Origin: AC-32 sp963717475
GTDB taxonomy: Bacteria > Actinomycetota > Thermoleophilia > Gaiellales > Gaiellaceae
Length of the DNA stretch: 64,000 nucleotides
Direction of reading: 5' to 3'
Assembly: GCA_963717475.1 (NCBI GenBank)
Contig: OY970337.1
Coordinates: 1,178,001 to 1,242,000, forward strand
Positions within the stretch are counted from its first letter, which is position 1. The number at the start of each line of letters is the position of its first letter. A model generated the notes under the pieces. It saw nothing but the letters and a program-made list of their open reading frames with translations, was not told the origin of the DNA and made no database searches. Positions 1-8,952 of this stretch are shown here, piece by piece. The position numbers were made by a program, and so were the translations under genes.

Positions 1-2187
1 AACTGCGCCGCCGCTTCCTCCACCGCGGTCTCTCGCGAGCGCGACGAATCCGAGGTCCACCAGCGCGTTGGCGAGGAGCGGTTCTTGCTCGCCGTCGCCG
101 TGCAATCGCTGCGACCTCCTCGAGATGTACTCGTGCGCGGGAGAGGTAGCGTGCGCTTCGAGCTCCTGATTTCCAAGGCCGCTGAGGGCGGTCGCGAGCG
201 CGAGATCATCGCCGGCCTCACGCGCCAGTGCCGCCGACAATTCAAAAAGCTCGCCTGCCCGCGTCGAGTTGCCAAGGTGGTGCTCCGTAGCGGCCAACGC
301 GTTGCGGGCCGCGATCGCATCCAGCGTCGCCGTCCCGAGCCGATCCAGGAGCGCGATCGCCGCTTGGCGAGGTCCTTGGCGCGTCTGTAATCACCCTGAC
401 TCCACAGCAATTCGGCAGGCTCCCAGAGCAGGCCGGCCTCGAAGCAATGGCGGCGCTCCATCAGCGCGCTCGAGGGCGCCGTCGTGTCGCCGACGCTCCT
501 CGGACCAGAAGCCCCGGTGACTCCAGAACTTGGCGCACGCGAGGACGAGACGGGCTTCGAGCTCCGGCTCCGCATCCGGCTCGTGGAGGCGGTCGAGTGC
601 AGCGCGGAGGTTGTCCTGCTCGCGTTCGAACCAGTCGAGCTGCTCTTGCGTCAGGCTCTCGAAGAGCCGGCCGAAGTTCTCCTCCGCGCCGGCGAGGAGG
701 TAGTCGGCATGGCGACGGCGGAGCTCCTCGTGCGTGCCGTGCTCGCGGAGCCGTTCGAGGGCGAACTCCCGGATCGTCTCGAGCATCCAGTAGCGGTCGC
801 CGGTGCGGCGGAGCAGGCTCTTGTCGACCAGCGAGGCGATCCCGTCGACGTCGGCGCCGCAGACCGCCTCGGCCGCCTCGAGGGTGCAGCCGCCGACGAA
901 CACCGAGCCAGGCGCGCGAACAGGTCGCTGCTCCGGCGCGTCAGCAGGTCGTGGCTCCAGGCGATCGTCGCGCGCAGCGTGCGCTGCCGCTCAGGCGCTC
1001 GAGCGCGAGCCGCCGGCGAGCAGCGGCAGGCGCTGCTCGAGCCGTTCGAGCAGTGCTCGACGGCGCAGAGACCTTCACGCGCGCGGCCGCCAGCTCGATC
1101 GCGAGCGGCAGGTAGTCAAGGCGCCGGCAGATCTCGGCAACCTCGCCGTTGGCGACGAAGTCGGAGCTGACAGCGCGGGCACGGGCTGCAGAAGAACTCG
1201 ACCGCCTCCTCGCTCGGGCAACGGGTCGACGGCGATCCTCCCACTCGCCGGCGAGGTGCAGCGGCTCGCGGCTCGTCACGAGCACCGGTCAGGCGCGGAC
1301 ACGGCCGAGCGTCTCGGCAAGCTCGGCGCCGCGTCGAGCAGATGCTCGAAGTTGTCGAGCACGAGCAACAGCTCGCTTGTCGCCCACCGTCGTCCGCGAG
1401 CGTATCCTTCGAACCGAGCGCCTGAGCGACCGACGTCGCGACGAGCGCGGGGTCCGCGAGCGAGGCAAGCGGCACCCACCAGACTCCGCGGTCGTAGTCG
1501 TCCGCCGCCGCGCGCGGCGGCCTGCAACGCAAGCCGCGTCTTGCCGCTTCCGCCCGGGCCGGTCAGCGTCACCAGCCGGACTCGGACCGCCGCAGAAGGC
1601 TGAGCGATCTCGCTCGATCTCCCGCTCGCGACCGAGGAACGGCGTCGCCGGAACCGGCAGGTTCGTCTCGTGCAGCGTCTTCAGCGGCGGGAAGTCCTCC
1701 GTTCCGAGCTGGAAGAGACGCTCCGGCGCCTCAGGTCCTTCAGCCGGTGCAGGCCGAGGTCGACGCAGCTCGGCGCCGCGCGAGATCGCGCGTCGCCTGC
1801 GAGAGCGAGCACCTGGCCGCCGTGGCCGGCGCGGCGATCCGTGCCGCCCGGTGGACGTCGATCCCGACGTAGTTCTCGTCGGTGACGCAGCGGCTCGCCG
1901 GTGTGGAGGCCCATGCGCACCCGAACCGGGCCGGCCGCCAAGCGCACCCTGCGCTCGGCGCGCGGCGGCCACGGCGTCCGACGCACGCGCGAAGGCGACG
2001 AAGAAGGCATCACCCTGCGTGTCGACCTCGACGCCGCGTGCCGCGCGCCACGCGTCCCGCAACGCGCGATGGTGCTCGGCGAGCACATCGGCGTAGCGTC
2101 GCCGAGCTCGTGCAGCAGCCGCGTCGAACCCTCGATGTCGGTGAAGAGGAAGGTGACCGTTCCCGAAGGAAGCTCAAGCCGCCGCAC
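1..2187 (-). pseudogene. Class III cyclase / AAA ATPase / TPR regulator, heavily frameshifted, 3' end outside window
   Basis: Recognisable pieces lie in the right order but in alternating minus-strand frames. From the start these are a class III nucleotidyl cyclase domain (TVTFLFTDIEGST, then DTQGDAFFVAF carrying the metal-binding Asp, then VRMGLHTGEP), a linker ending PFLGREREIE, a P-loop ATPase (TLTGPGGSGKTRLALQ, LLLVLDNFEHLLDA, VTSREPLHLAGEWE, RLDYLPLAIELAAARV), a winged-helix part (SLVDKSLLRRTGDRYWMLE) and TPR-like helices toward base 1. This is the architecture of actinobacterial cyclase-ATPase regulators. At least eight frame switches occur in about 2.2 kb although every motif is intact, so sequence error seems likelier than decay. 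The GTG start at 2187 is supported by a TACGCT hexamer ending 6 nt upstream. The gene runs off the left edge. Confidence 0.75.
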
Positions 2188-2312
2188 GACTCAAGCGTAC
2201 GCCGGGGACCGCGGAAAGTGGAAGAGCGGGTCTGGCCGCGCCCGCCGCGTTAAGCCGTTTCACCGCGGAGGTGTGGACGGCTTGCCCTTCCTCCGCTTCC
2301 GCAACCAGCGGA

Positions 2313-2876
2313 TCAGCTCGACGAGGCCGCGATCGCGAAGCCGGTTCCGAGCGCGATCAACAGGCCTTTCCAGGGCGCGTCCTCAAACGCGTGGCCGCCG
2401 AAGAATCCGAGTAGCGACGCGTAGAGCGCCCAGCCGAGCGCGGCCAGCGCATCGAACAGCGCGAAGCGCCGCCACGGGTAGCCGAGCGTACCGGCGCTGA
2501 GCGTCACCGCGGTCCGGCCCCCGGGGATGAAACGGGCGACGACGATCATCTCTCCTCCCCGCCTCTCGAGCTGGTTCTCGGTCCAGTCGATGCGCTTGCG
2601 TGCCTTCTCGCCGCGGAAGAAGCGTTCGGCGACGCGCGGGCCGAAGCGGTTGCCGATCAGGTAGGAGAGGTTGTCGCCGAGAAAGGCTCCGGCCGCGGCG
2701 GCGGCGATGACCGCCGCCAGCTGGAGATCCCCGCCTGCTGCGACGACACCGGCCGTGATCACGGCGGTTTCGCTCGGGACGACCGGCACCAGCGCATCCA
2801 GGAGCGCCAGCAGGAGAACGACGGCGTACGCCCAGCCTGACGCGTTCGCCACGAGGTCAGTGAACTGCTGGAACAC
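2313..2876 (-). CDS. DedA-family membrane protein (SNARE-associated / VTT domain)
   Basis: Integral membrane protein of 187 residues as read. The family moves undecaprenyl phosphate or other lipids across the inner membrane and supports proton-motive force. Visible signatures are the re-entrant segment PVVPSETAVITAG (about residues 30-43), GDNLSYLIGNRFG (68-80) and RFIPGGRTAVTLSAGTLG (115-132), the conserved [F/Y]-x-x-R-[F/Y]-[I/V]-P-G-x-R block of DedA proteins. The frame closes at AASSS, but a one-base shift near 2325 gives a basic tail VELIRWLRKRRKGKPS ending at 2260, typical of the family. A missing C in a CC run is therefore likely. It starts 5 nt after the aldo/keto reductase stop and is probably co-transcribed with it. 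Confidence 0.85.
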   Translation of the reverse strand: MFQQFTDLVANASGWAYAVVLLLALLDALVPVVPSETAVITAGVVAAGGDLQLAAVIAAAAAGAFLGDNLSYLIGNRFGPRVAERFFRGEKARKRIDWTENQLERRGGEMIVVARFIPGGRTAVTLSAGTLGYPWRRFALFDALAALGWALYASLLGFFGGHAFEDAPWKGLLIALGTGFAIAASSS

Positions 2877-2881
2877 AGGCG

Positions 2882-3869
2882 CTACCCGCGAGCTCGGAAG
2901 GGGGCGGCGAAGAGCTGCGCCAACTCGTCGCGCTCCGGCACCGAGAGACGAAGCTCCTCGGCGCCGAGCACCGACTCGAGTTGCTCAGGCCCTCGCGGTC
3001 CGACGACGACTGCCGTTACCTGCGGATGGCTCAGCACCCAGGCGACCGCCAGCGTCGACGGCTCGACGCCGCGATCGGCTGCCCACGCCACGAACTCCTC
3101 GAGGGCGCGAACGTCCGCTCGTTCTCCAGCTCCGAGTACGGCTCCGGGCGAAGCGTCATCCGGGAACCGGGCGGATAAGCGCGGTCGCGGCCGTACTTGC
3201 CGGTGAGCCATCCGCCGGCGAGCGGGCTGAACGGCGTGAACCCCAGGCCTTCCCGCTCGCAGACCGACAGGACGCCGTCCTCGGCGCCGCGGTGGAGGAG
3301 GTTGTACTCGTTCTGCACCCACTCGTAGCGCGCGAGCCCGAGGCGGTCGCTCGTCTCGAGCGCCTCCACGAGCTGCGCCTCGTCTACGTTGCTGGCTCCG
3401 AACGCCCGAGACCTTGCCCGAGCGCACGAGCTCGTCGAGCGCACGAAGCGTCTCCTCGATCGGCGTCTCCGGATCCGGCTCGTGGGTCAGGTACAGGTCG
3501 AGCCGGTCCGTCCGGAGCCGCTCGAGGCTGCCTTCGATCTCCCGAAGAATCCGCTCGCGCGAAAGGCCCCGGTCGTCGGGATCGCCGGTCACCGACCAGT
3601 AGACCTTGCTGCTCAGCAGAACCGGCGCTCCGCGCTCCTCTTGCCATGCCGCCGACCCAGCTCTCGCTGCGACCCCCGCCGTAGGAGGGCGCCGTGTCGA
3701 AGAAGGTGATCCCCGCGGCCAGCGCCGCGTCCATGAGAGCGAACGCCTGCTCCTTGGTCTCTCCGCGCCCGAAGAGCTCAGGAGCCGACCCGATCCCGCC
3801 AAAGTTCCCGCACCCGAGCCCGAGTCGCGAGAGCTCGAGACCGGTCCGCCCAAGCCGAGCCGTGTCCAC
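2882..3869 (-). pseudogene. Aldo/keto reductase, three frameshifts
   Basis: NADPH-dependent aldo/keto reductase of the YghZ/Tas-like (AKR) superfamily, TIM-barrel oxidoreductase. It begins with RLGRTGLELSRLGLGCGNFGG, then FFDTAPSYGGGRSE, which carries the catalytic Asp and Tyr. After a frame change near 3650 come VLLSSKVYWSVTGD (catalytic Lys) and DLYLTHEPDPETPIEETL (catalytic His). After a second change near 3412 come FGASNVDEAQLVEAL and FTPFSPLAGGWLTGKYG. After a third near 3117 come WAADRGVEPSTLAVAWVLSHP and VVVGPRGPEQLESVL. All tetrad residues survive, so the shifts may be consensus errors. The net length is one base over a multiple of three. The GTG start at 3869 has TAGCGT exactly 6 nt upstream. 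Confidence 0.85.
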
Positions 3870-3944
3870 GTGCGGACGCTATCGCCTCCGAAAGGCATCG
3901 AGGCGTAGCCGGGTCGAGGCAGCGAACCGCGATAGAGTCGCCGT

Positions 3945-4324
3945 ATGGAGACGATGACGGCAACGTCACCCGACGGGCGCAGCTGGAAAATCGATTCGGT
4001 CAAGGAGCCCTTTGTTTTTCCCCGGTCGCATGTAGTCGCGACCGTGGTCGTCCTCGGAATAGCGGTTGTCCTTGCGTGGGTCAGCTGGTACTTCGCCGTC
4101 GGCCTCGCGGTCATCCTGGTCATCTGGTTGTGCGAACGAATCTCCAATCACCTGCGTCCGCGTTTCCGTGCGCGGAAGAAGGCCCACCCGCTGAGGAGCT
4201 CAACTGGAAGGCGACCAGTTTTGCCGGCCGGGAGCTCGAGGAGCGCATTGCCCGAGAGATCGCGGCCGGGCTCGTGAACATCCAACCGCGCGGCCTCAGC
4301 CTTCTCTCGCATCAGGGCCACTAG
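3945..4324 (+). CDS. Small single-pass membrane protein, probably frameshifted
   Basis: Not recognised. From the ATG at 3945 the product has a polar N-terminus, one or two hydrophobic segments (VVATVVVLGIAVVLAWVSWY and FAVGLAVILVIWL) and a basic stretch RPRFRARKKAHP. The first frame then continues to a stop at 4277 with poor codon bias. A one-base shift near 4185 gives a better tail (EELNWKATSF, RELEERIAREIAAGLV) to a stop at 4324. The start is supported by TAGAGT followed by six bases and ATG. It is convergent with the tmRNA. Function unknown. The reading-frame choice after about residue 80 is uncertain. Confidence 0.45.
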
Positions 4325-4460
4325 CGATCGCATGCCCAGCCCGGAGAGGGCACGCCGCTCGAAGCCTCCGGAAATGGGGCCGGGTCTTTGCAATCGAGCA
4401 GTCGCCGCCGCGACCGACATGGCGGGCGCGGCTCGCTGCGGCTGGGATCGACACGCCTTT

Positions 4461-4530
4461 AGGAGGGGGCTCACGGGGAAACCCGGTTTCCCCCGTGAAA
4501 CGAGCGAAGCGGCGCGCAAGCGCCGCGAGC
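4461..4530 (+). repeat. Two-hairpin repeat element, copy 1
   Basis: GGAGGGGGCTC is followed by a near-perfect stem of 12 bp (4472-4483 with 4485-4497, one bulged C). GAGCGAA follows, then a second stem of 7 bp with a GCAA tetraloop (4509-4526), then GAGC. A structural relative lies at 60152-60260 on the opposite strand. It sits just beyond the tmRNA 3' end. No U-run follows on either side, so a simple intrinsic terminator is not convincing. The stretch 4325-4460 before it holds nothing I can recognise. Confidence 0.65.
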
Positions 4531-4534
4531 AAAG

Positions 4535-4898
4535 TGGAGGCGGCGGGAATCGAACCCGCGTCCGCGGACGCACCGGACAGAGCGTCTACAAGCTTAGGCT
4601 GCCGTTGAGTTTCGCCCGCCGGCCGGTTGGCAGCCGACCAACCGCCGGGCTAGCCATCCTTTGGTGTCGCGCTTCGGGCGATTGGCTCTCCCTCGGCGCC
4701 GAGCCCGTTTCTGACGCCGCTACCCGAGCCACGGGCCGAGCTCGGAGCGACGCGCTTCGCTACGGGTTAGGCAGCGAGAGCGAGTGCGTGATCGTTATCC
4801 GCACTTACGTTACGTCCCGGTTGTTTTAGGAGGCCGACCGGGAACCTCCGCTTGCAGCTCAGCCGGAGAACCGACCACGTCGAAACCAGGTCGCCCCC
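4535..4898 (-). ncRNA. ssrA: Transfer-messenger RNA (tmRNA, one-piece)
   Basis: Rescues stalled ribosomes together with SmpB. The 5' end reads GGGGGCGACCTGG and the 3' end GGTTCGATTCCCGCCG plus CCTCCA. The two ends form a 7-bp acceptor stem containing a G3-U70 wobble, the alanine identity element. The T-loop GGTTCGATTCC is standard and CCA is not encoded. A tag reading frame, resume codon GCG at 4802-4800, encodes ADNDHALALAA and stops at TAA (4767-4769), ending in the protease-recognised ALAA. The length, about 364 nt, is normal. The 5' end lies only 5 nt past the stop codon of the upstream kinase, so its promoter must be inside that gene or it is processed from a read-through transcript. 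Confidence 0.95.
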
Positions 4899-4903
4899 GT
4901 ATG

Positions 4904-7121
4904 TCAGGACCTGAAGTGTAGCCGCCCCGGCTCGACGTTCCCGTGCGCGAGCACGTCGGCGGTCTGCAGCTCGAAGAAGAACGCGGAGCCGCGGTCGCCG
5001 TTCGCCTCGACCCAGATCTTGCCGCTCATGCGGTCGACGAGCTCCTTGCAGATGTACAGGCCCAGGCCGGTCCCTCCCACGCCGCGGATCATCTGCGGGT
5101 CGGCCCGGTAGAACTTCTCGAAAATCCGGTCCTGGTCTTCCGGGTCGATTCCGAGGCCTTCGTCGCGGACGCAGAAGCGGACGGCGCCCTCGTGCTCGAC
5201 GACCCCGACCTCGACGTGCCCGCCCTCCGGCGAGTACTTGATCGCATTCTCGACGAGGTTCACGAGCACCTGGCGCGCCTTGTCGTGGTCGGCCGAGACG
5301 CGCGGGAGGCCGTCGTCCACGCTCGCCTCCAGGGTGACCGAAGGAGGCGCGTAGGCGCGCGTCGCCTCGACCACCCGCTCGACGAGCTCGGCGGGATCGA
5401 AGGGCTCGACCTCGAGATCGAGCCGGCCGGCGTCGAGCTGGTTCGCGAGCAGGATCTCGTTGACGATCCGGCCGAGCCGCTCGGATTCGTCGGCGATCAG
5501 GGAGACGAAGCGCTCGCGGCCGGTCTCGTCGAGCGCGAAGTCGTGGCGGAGCAGGGTCTGCGCCGCGCCGTAGACCGCCGCGAGCGGGGTGCGGAGCTCG
5601 TGCGAGGCGGTCGCGATGAAGTCGGCCTTGATCTCCTCGAGCCGGCGCACGTCGGTCAGGTCGCGGAAGGCGTAGACGGTGCCGCCGAAGAAGCGGACGC
5701 CCGAGATCGAGATCCAGCGCTCGCCGCGGGCGGTGTCGATCGGGATCACGGTCTCCTCGTGGCCCGGATCCGGCGACGGACAGGACCGGGACCGTGTCGA
5801 CCGCGCTCTGCCAGCCGGGGATCGCCTTCGCCGCGGGCTGGCCGACGACGTCCTTGGCGGGGATCGAGGTGATCGCCTCGGCCGCCGGGTTCCAGAGGCG
5901 GATCGTGCCGTTGCGGTCGAGCAGGAGGATCGCGTCGCCGACGTGCTCGAGCACGCGGGCGGCGTCCGCCCGCTCCTCGACCTCGCGGACGAGCCGCGCG
6001 CGGTCGAGTGCCAGGCCGATCCGGACGGCGAGGTCCTCGACGAGCGCCAGGTCGTCTGCCCCGTAGGCGTCGCCGCGGACGGTTCGGGCGACCGTGAGCG
6101 CGCCGAACGGCTGCTTGCGGGCGCGCAGCGGGACCGAGATCACCGAGCGGGCCTCGAGGCCGTCGAGGAAGCGCACCGGCTCGCCGGTGCCGTCCTCTCC
6201 CGGCGACGGGACGAGGCGCGAGCGGCCACCGTAGGCGACTGCGCGGACCGAGGCGCCGGGCGAGTCGCCCATGCGGCGCGCGCCGTTCCCTTCGGCGGGC
6301 TCGGCCCGCGCGACCGCGACTCGCGTCAGCTCGTGGGCGTTCCCGTCCTCGACGACGTCGACGACGCACCAGTCGGCGAACTCGCGCACGATCAGATCCG
6401 CAACCCGCGTGAGGGCTCGCTGCTGCTCGAGCGTCGAGGCGAGCTCGTCGCCCACGCGGCGGAGGAGGTCGAGCCGTGCCTGGCGCTCGGTGACCTCGGT
6501 CGTCGCGGCACGCTCGGCCGTCGAGAGCTGCTCGCGCTCGTCCTCGGCCCGTCGCAGCTCGCCGAGATCGCGGAGGAAGCTCTGCACGTACATGGGCTCC
6601 CCGGCCGAGTCGCGGACGAGCGCGCTCTCCTCGCGCACCCAGACGGCCCGGCCGTCGCGCGCGAGCAAGCGGTAGTCGAGCCGCGCCGGGGCCTCCTCCG
6701 GCGGCTCCGCGAGCACGCGCTCGCGGTCCTCGGGATGGAGCAGCTTCTCGAAGAGGCCCGACCCGTTCGCCCACTCGTTAGGCGAATACCCGGTCAGCTC
6801 CTCGATCGAAGGGCTGACGTAGAGGGTCGAGCCGCGGTCGCCGGGCTCGGTCAGCCACGTGACGAGCGGCAGGCCTTCGAGCAGCGCCCGGTGGCGCGTC
6901 TCGGCGCGGTCGAGCTCCTGCTGCTGCGCCCGGTCCTTGCGGTGAGCCCGCACCACGAGCCATCCGAGGACGGCGGCCGCCAGAGCCCAGATGCCGGCGG
7001 CAGCGGCGATCCTCCAGGTGCGGTCGGTGACGAGCACGAGGACAACGCAGGCCGTGCCGAGGAGGGCGAGACTGACGGCGGCGGCGAGCCCGGTACGGGA
7101 TCGGAGAGTCTCTGGGAGCAA
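4904..7121 (-). CDS. PAS-GAF-PAS sensor histidine kinase (one frameshift)
   Basis: Membrane-associated two-component sensor. It starts at TTG 7121 with two adjacent hydrophobic helices (about residues 10-32 and 36-55). A PAS domain follows (LYVSPSIEELTGYSPNEW and HPEDRERVL), then a GAF domain (about 235-385; SVISVPLRARKQPFGALTVA) and a second PAS (GDAILLLDRNGTIRLWNPAA). After a frame change near 5770 come HisKA with the phospho-acceptor ATASHELRTPLAAV and HATPase_c with N-box NLVENAIKYSPEG, G1 DEGLGID and G2 GGTGLGLYICKELV. The two parts differ by one inserted base (2218 nt total), probably an extra G near 5772. No response regulator is adjacent, so it is an orphan kinase in this window. Confidence 0.85.
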
Positions 7122-7195
7122 TGCGCAGGTTTAGTTGGGTCAAAGCAGATTAGCCGCGACTTGGTCGACCTACAAGACCGTCCTATGGTTTGGCC

Positions 7196-8113
7196 GTGAT
7201 CGAGATCGCAGAGTGCGCGAACGAGGCGGAAAAGCAGCTCTCGCTGGACGTCTACAACGCCGTCTGGCCGCAGGAGGCGGTCACGATGGACGAGGTCGCC
7301 TCCTTCGAGGCGTCGCTGCTCGGCCACCACGACCTGCTCGCGCGCGTCGACGGAGTGCTCGCCGGCTCGGCTCACGCGGCGCTGACGCCGTGGCGGCCGG
7401 ACCGCCTGTTCCTCCTGCTGACGGTGCTGCCCGCTCAGCGCGGCCGCGGTGCCGGCAGCGCCCTCTACGCCGCGGCTTCCGAGTGGGCGCGCGCGCAGGG
7501 GCACGAGACGATCGAGGCGGTCGTCGCCGAGAACGACTCCGAGAGCCTCGCGTTTGCGAACCGCCGCGGCTTCGTCGAGGAGAGGCGTGAGCGCGGGGTC
7601 ATGCTCGACCTGACGCAGACCGAGCCGCCCGCGGTCGTTCTTCCGGCGGGAGTCGAGATCGTCACCTGGGCCGACCGTCCCGAGCTCGACCGCGGGATGT
7701 ACGAGGTCGCCGTCGAGGCGTACCCGGACATTCCGGGGAACGAGGACGAGGCGCACGAGTCCTTCGAGGAATGGCGCGACCGGCACATGCTGGGCTCAGG
7801 CGACCTGCCCGAGGCGACCTTCATCGCCCTCGCCGGCGATGAGGTCGTCGGTTACGCGAAGTTCTCGCTGACCGCGGCTCGGCCGAAGGTGGCGAGCCAC
7901 GACCTGACCGCGGTCAAGCGCGCCTGGCGCGGCCGCGGGGTCGCGCGGGCGCTGAAGACGACGCAGATCGGGTGGGCGAAGGCGCAGGGCTACGAGGAGC
8001 TGCACACGCGCAACGAGGAGCGAAACGCCCCGATCAGGCACCTGAACGAGCAGCTCGGCTACGAGCCGGCCGTCGGCCGGGTCTATCTGCGCGGGCCCTT
8101 GAGCGCGCGGTAG
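7196..8113 (+). CDS. Tandem-domain GNAT N-acetyltransferase
   Basis: Cytoplasmic acetyl-CoA-dependent acyltransferase with two GNAT folds, about 305 residues. Domain 1 (residues 1-140) has the acetyl-CoA loop TVLPAQRGRGAGSALY. Domain 2 (about 150-300) has VKRAWRGRGVARALK followed by HTRNEERNAPIRHLNEQLGY, typical motif B ending. Duplicated GNATs include mycothiol synthase MshD, but nothing here identifies the substrate. I chose GTG at 7196 because TATGGT ends 6 nt upstream, as at many genes in this window; TTG at 7190 is an alternative. Transcribed divergently from the kinase. Confidence 0.8.
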   Translation: MIEIAECANEAEKQLSLDVYNAVWPQEAVTMDEVASFEASLLGHHDLLARVDGVLAGSAHAALTPWRPDRLFLLLTVLPAQRGRGAGSALYAAASEWARAQGHETIEAVVAENDSESLAFANRRGFVEERRERGVMLDLTQTEPPAVVLPAGVEIVTWADRPELDRGMYEVAVEAYPDIPGNEDEAHESFEEWRDRHMLGSGDLPEATFIALAGDEVVGYAKFSLTAARPKVASHDLTAVKRAWRGRGVARALKTTQIGWAKAQGYEELHTRNEERNAPIRHLNEQLGYEPAVGRVYLRGPLSAR

Positions 8114-8163
8114 ATCCGCAGCGGGAAACATCCCGAAGAGCAGCGCCGGGCTACAGTTTGTCC

Positions 8164-8370
8164 GTGAAGCAGATCTGGACGGGCAAGGCTGTGGACCTGG
8201 CCGCGAGGTACGGCGAGCAGGCCCCCACGGCGGCGGTCTGCTGTAACGCGTGCCGAACCTGTCTCACGACGAACCTTCTCGGCCTGGCCACGGCCGTCGC
8301 CGGTGCCGTCGGGTACCGAGCCGTTCAACTGGCGCGGCGGACGTTCGTACCTAGTTCCGGCGGCTCTTGA
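8164..8370 (+). CDS. Small Cys-cluster protein of unknown function (68 aa)
   Basis: Not recognised. From GTG 8164 the product has a soluble N-terminus (KQIWTGKAVDLAARYGEQ), a compact cysteine cluster VCCNACRTCLTTN, and a hydrophobic helix LLGLATAVAGAVGY. The spacing CC-x2-C-x2-C suggests metal binding or disulphides beside a membrane anchor. TACAGT followed by six bases precedes the start, the same leaderless arrangement as its neighbours. Its 3' end overlaps the convergent smpB by 20 nt. The start and coding status rest on this promoter and codon bias only. Confidence 0.5.
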   Translation: MKQIWTGKAVDLAARYGEQAPTAAVCCNACRTCLTTNLLGLATAVAGAVGYRAVQLARRTFVPSSGGS

Positions 8371-8818
8371 GCGTCCGCTCGATGCGGCGCTTGGACTCGC
8401 GGTCGGCGATGTCGCGTCGCTTGTCGCGGAGCTCCTTGCCCCGCGCGAGCGCGAGCTCGACCTTCACGCGCCCGTTCTTGAAGTAGAGCCGGGTCGGGAC
8501 GAGCGTCAGGCCGCGCTCGGCGACCTTCGAGGAGAACTGGTCGATCTGGCGCCGGTGCAGGAGGAGCTTGCGGTGGCGGTCGGGGTCCGGCGGGGCGACG
8601 GACGCCTGCTCGTAAGGGGGAATGTGGAGCCCGACGAGCCAGAGCTCGCCGTCGCGCGCGTCGGCGTAGGCGCGTTGCAGGGTCGCCTTGCCCTGGCGCA
8701 GCGACTTGACCTCGCTGCCCGTGAGCGCGAGCCCCGCCTCGACGCGCTCGAGCAGGTGGTACTCGTGCCGCGCGCGGCGGTTGTCGGCGATCAACTTCTC
8801 TCCGGTCGTTTTGGCCAT
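8351..8818 (-). CDS. smpB: SsrA-binding protein SmpB
   Basis: Binds the tRNA-like domain of tmRNA and stands in for the codon-anticodon stem in the ribosome. The 155-residue length is normal. Visible motifs are NRRARHEYHLLERVEAGLALTGSEVKSLR cut into its family blocks (NRRARHEY, EAGLALTGSEVKSLR), YADARDGELWLVGLHIPPY, RKLLLHRRQI and the basic tail RDIADRESKRRI with KSRR at the end. Start ATG 8818 is preceded by TAGAAT and seven bases. Its partner ssrA is 3.5 kb away on the same strand. A CACACCTG box lies at its -35 region. Confidence 0.95.
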   Translation of the reverse strand: MAKTTGEKLIADNRRARHEYHLLERVEAGLALTGSEVKSLRQGKATLQRAYADARDGELWLVGLHIPPYEQASVAPPDPDRHRKLLLHRRQIDQFSSKVAERGLTLVPTRLYFKNGRVKVELALARGKELRDKRRDIADRESKRRIERTLKSRRN

Positions 8819-8848
8819 CCGCTCGATTCTAGGTTTTGACAGTTTCGG

Positions 8849-8871
8849 CACACCTGCGTTTCACACGCGTG
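8849..8871. promoter_or_regulatory. CACACCTG-type box upstream of smpB
   Basis: The 23-bp stretch starts CACACCTGCGT and ends CACACGCGTG. It matches 21 of 23 positions of 18157-18179 (reverse strand) upstream of comF. It overlaps the expected -35 position of the smpB promoter (-10 TAGAAT at 8826-8831). The core CACACCTG also occurs at the merR-ahcY promoter. The binding factor is unknown; MerR at 21181 is a candidate by inference. Confidence 0.45.
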
Positions 8872-8895
8872 CGGGTTTGGCAGTTACGCTCGCCG

Positions 8896-8936
8896 CGGGT
8901 GGCGGGTGGACAGCACTCCCCACCCAGGGTGGGGAA
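8896..8936. repeat. Dispersed hairpin repeat, family GGGTGG, copy 1
   Basis: CGGGTGGCGGGTGGAC (8896-8911) is followed by the inverted repeat CCCCACCC/GGGTGGGG (8918-8925 and 8927-8934). The same 16-mer and the same stem recur at 53090-53135. It sits between the smpB promoter and the stop of the upstream RNB-family gene. Confidence 0.6.
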
Positions 8937-8952
8937 GCCGCGCGGTTGCGGG

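Noticed and set aside
4472..4497. Hairpin after tmRNA taken as an intrinsic terminator
   Set aside because: No U-run follows on the tmRNA strand, and the structure recurs elsewhere with a conserved flank, so a repeat element fits better.
4148..4573. Minus-strand open frame overlapping the tmRNA 3' end
   Set aside because: It starts inside the tmRNA and lies opposite a better plus-strand small gene; no protein-like features.
4767..5770. Continuation of the kinase N-terminal frame through the tmRNA to the tag stop
   Set aside because: The kinase catalytic domains lie in the other frame after a one-base shift; the run into the tmRNA is accidental except for the true tag codons 4802-4767.
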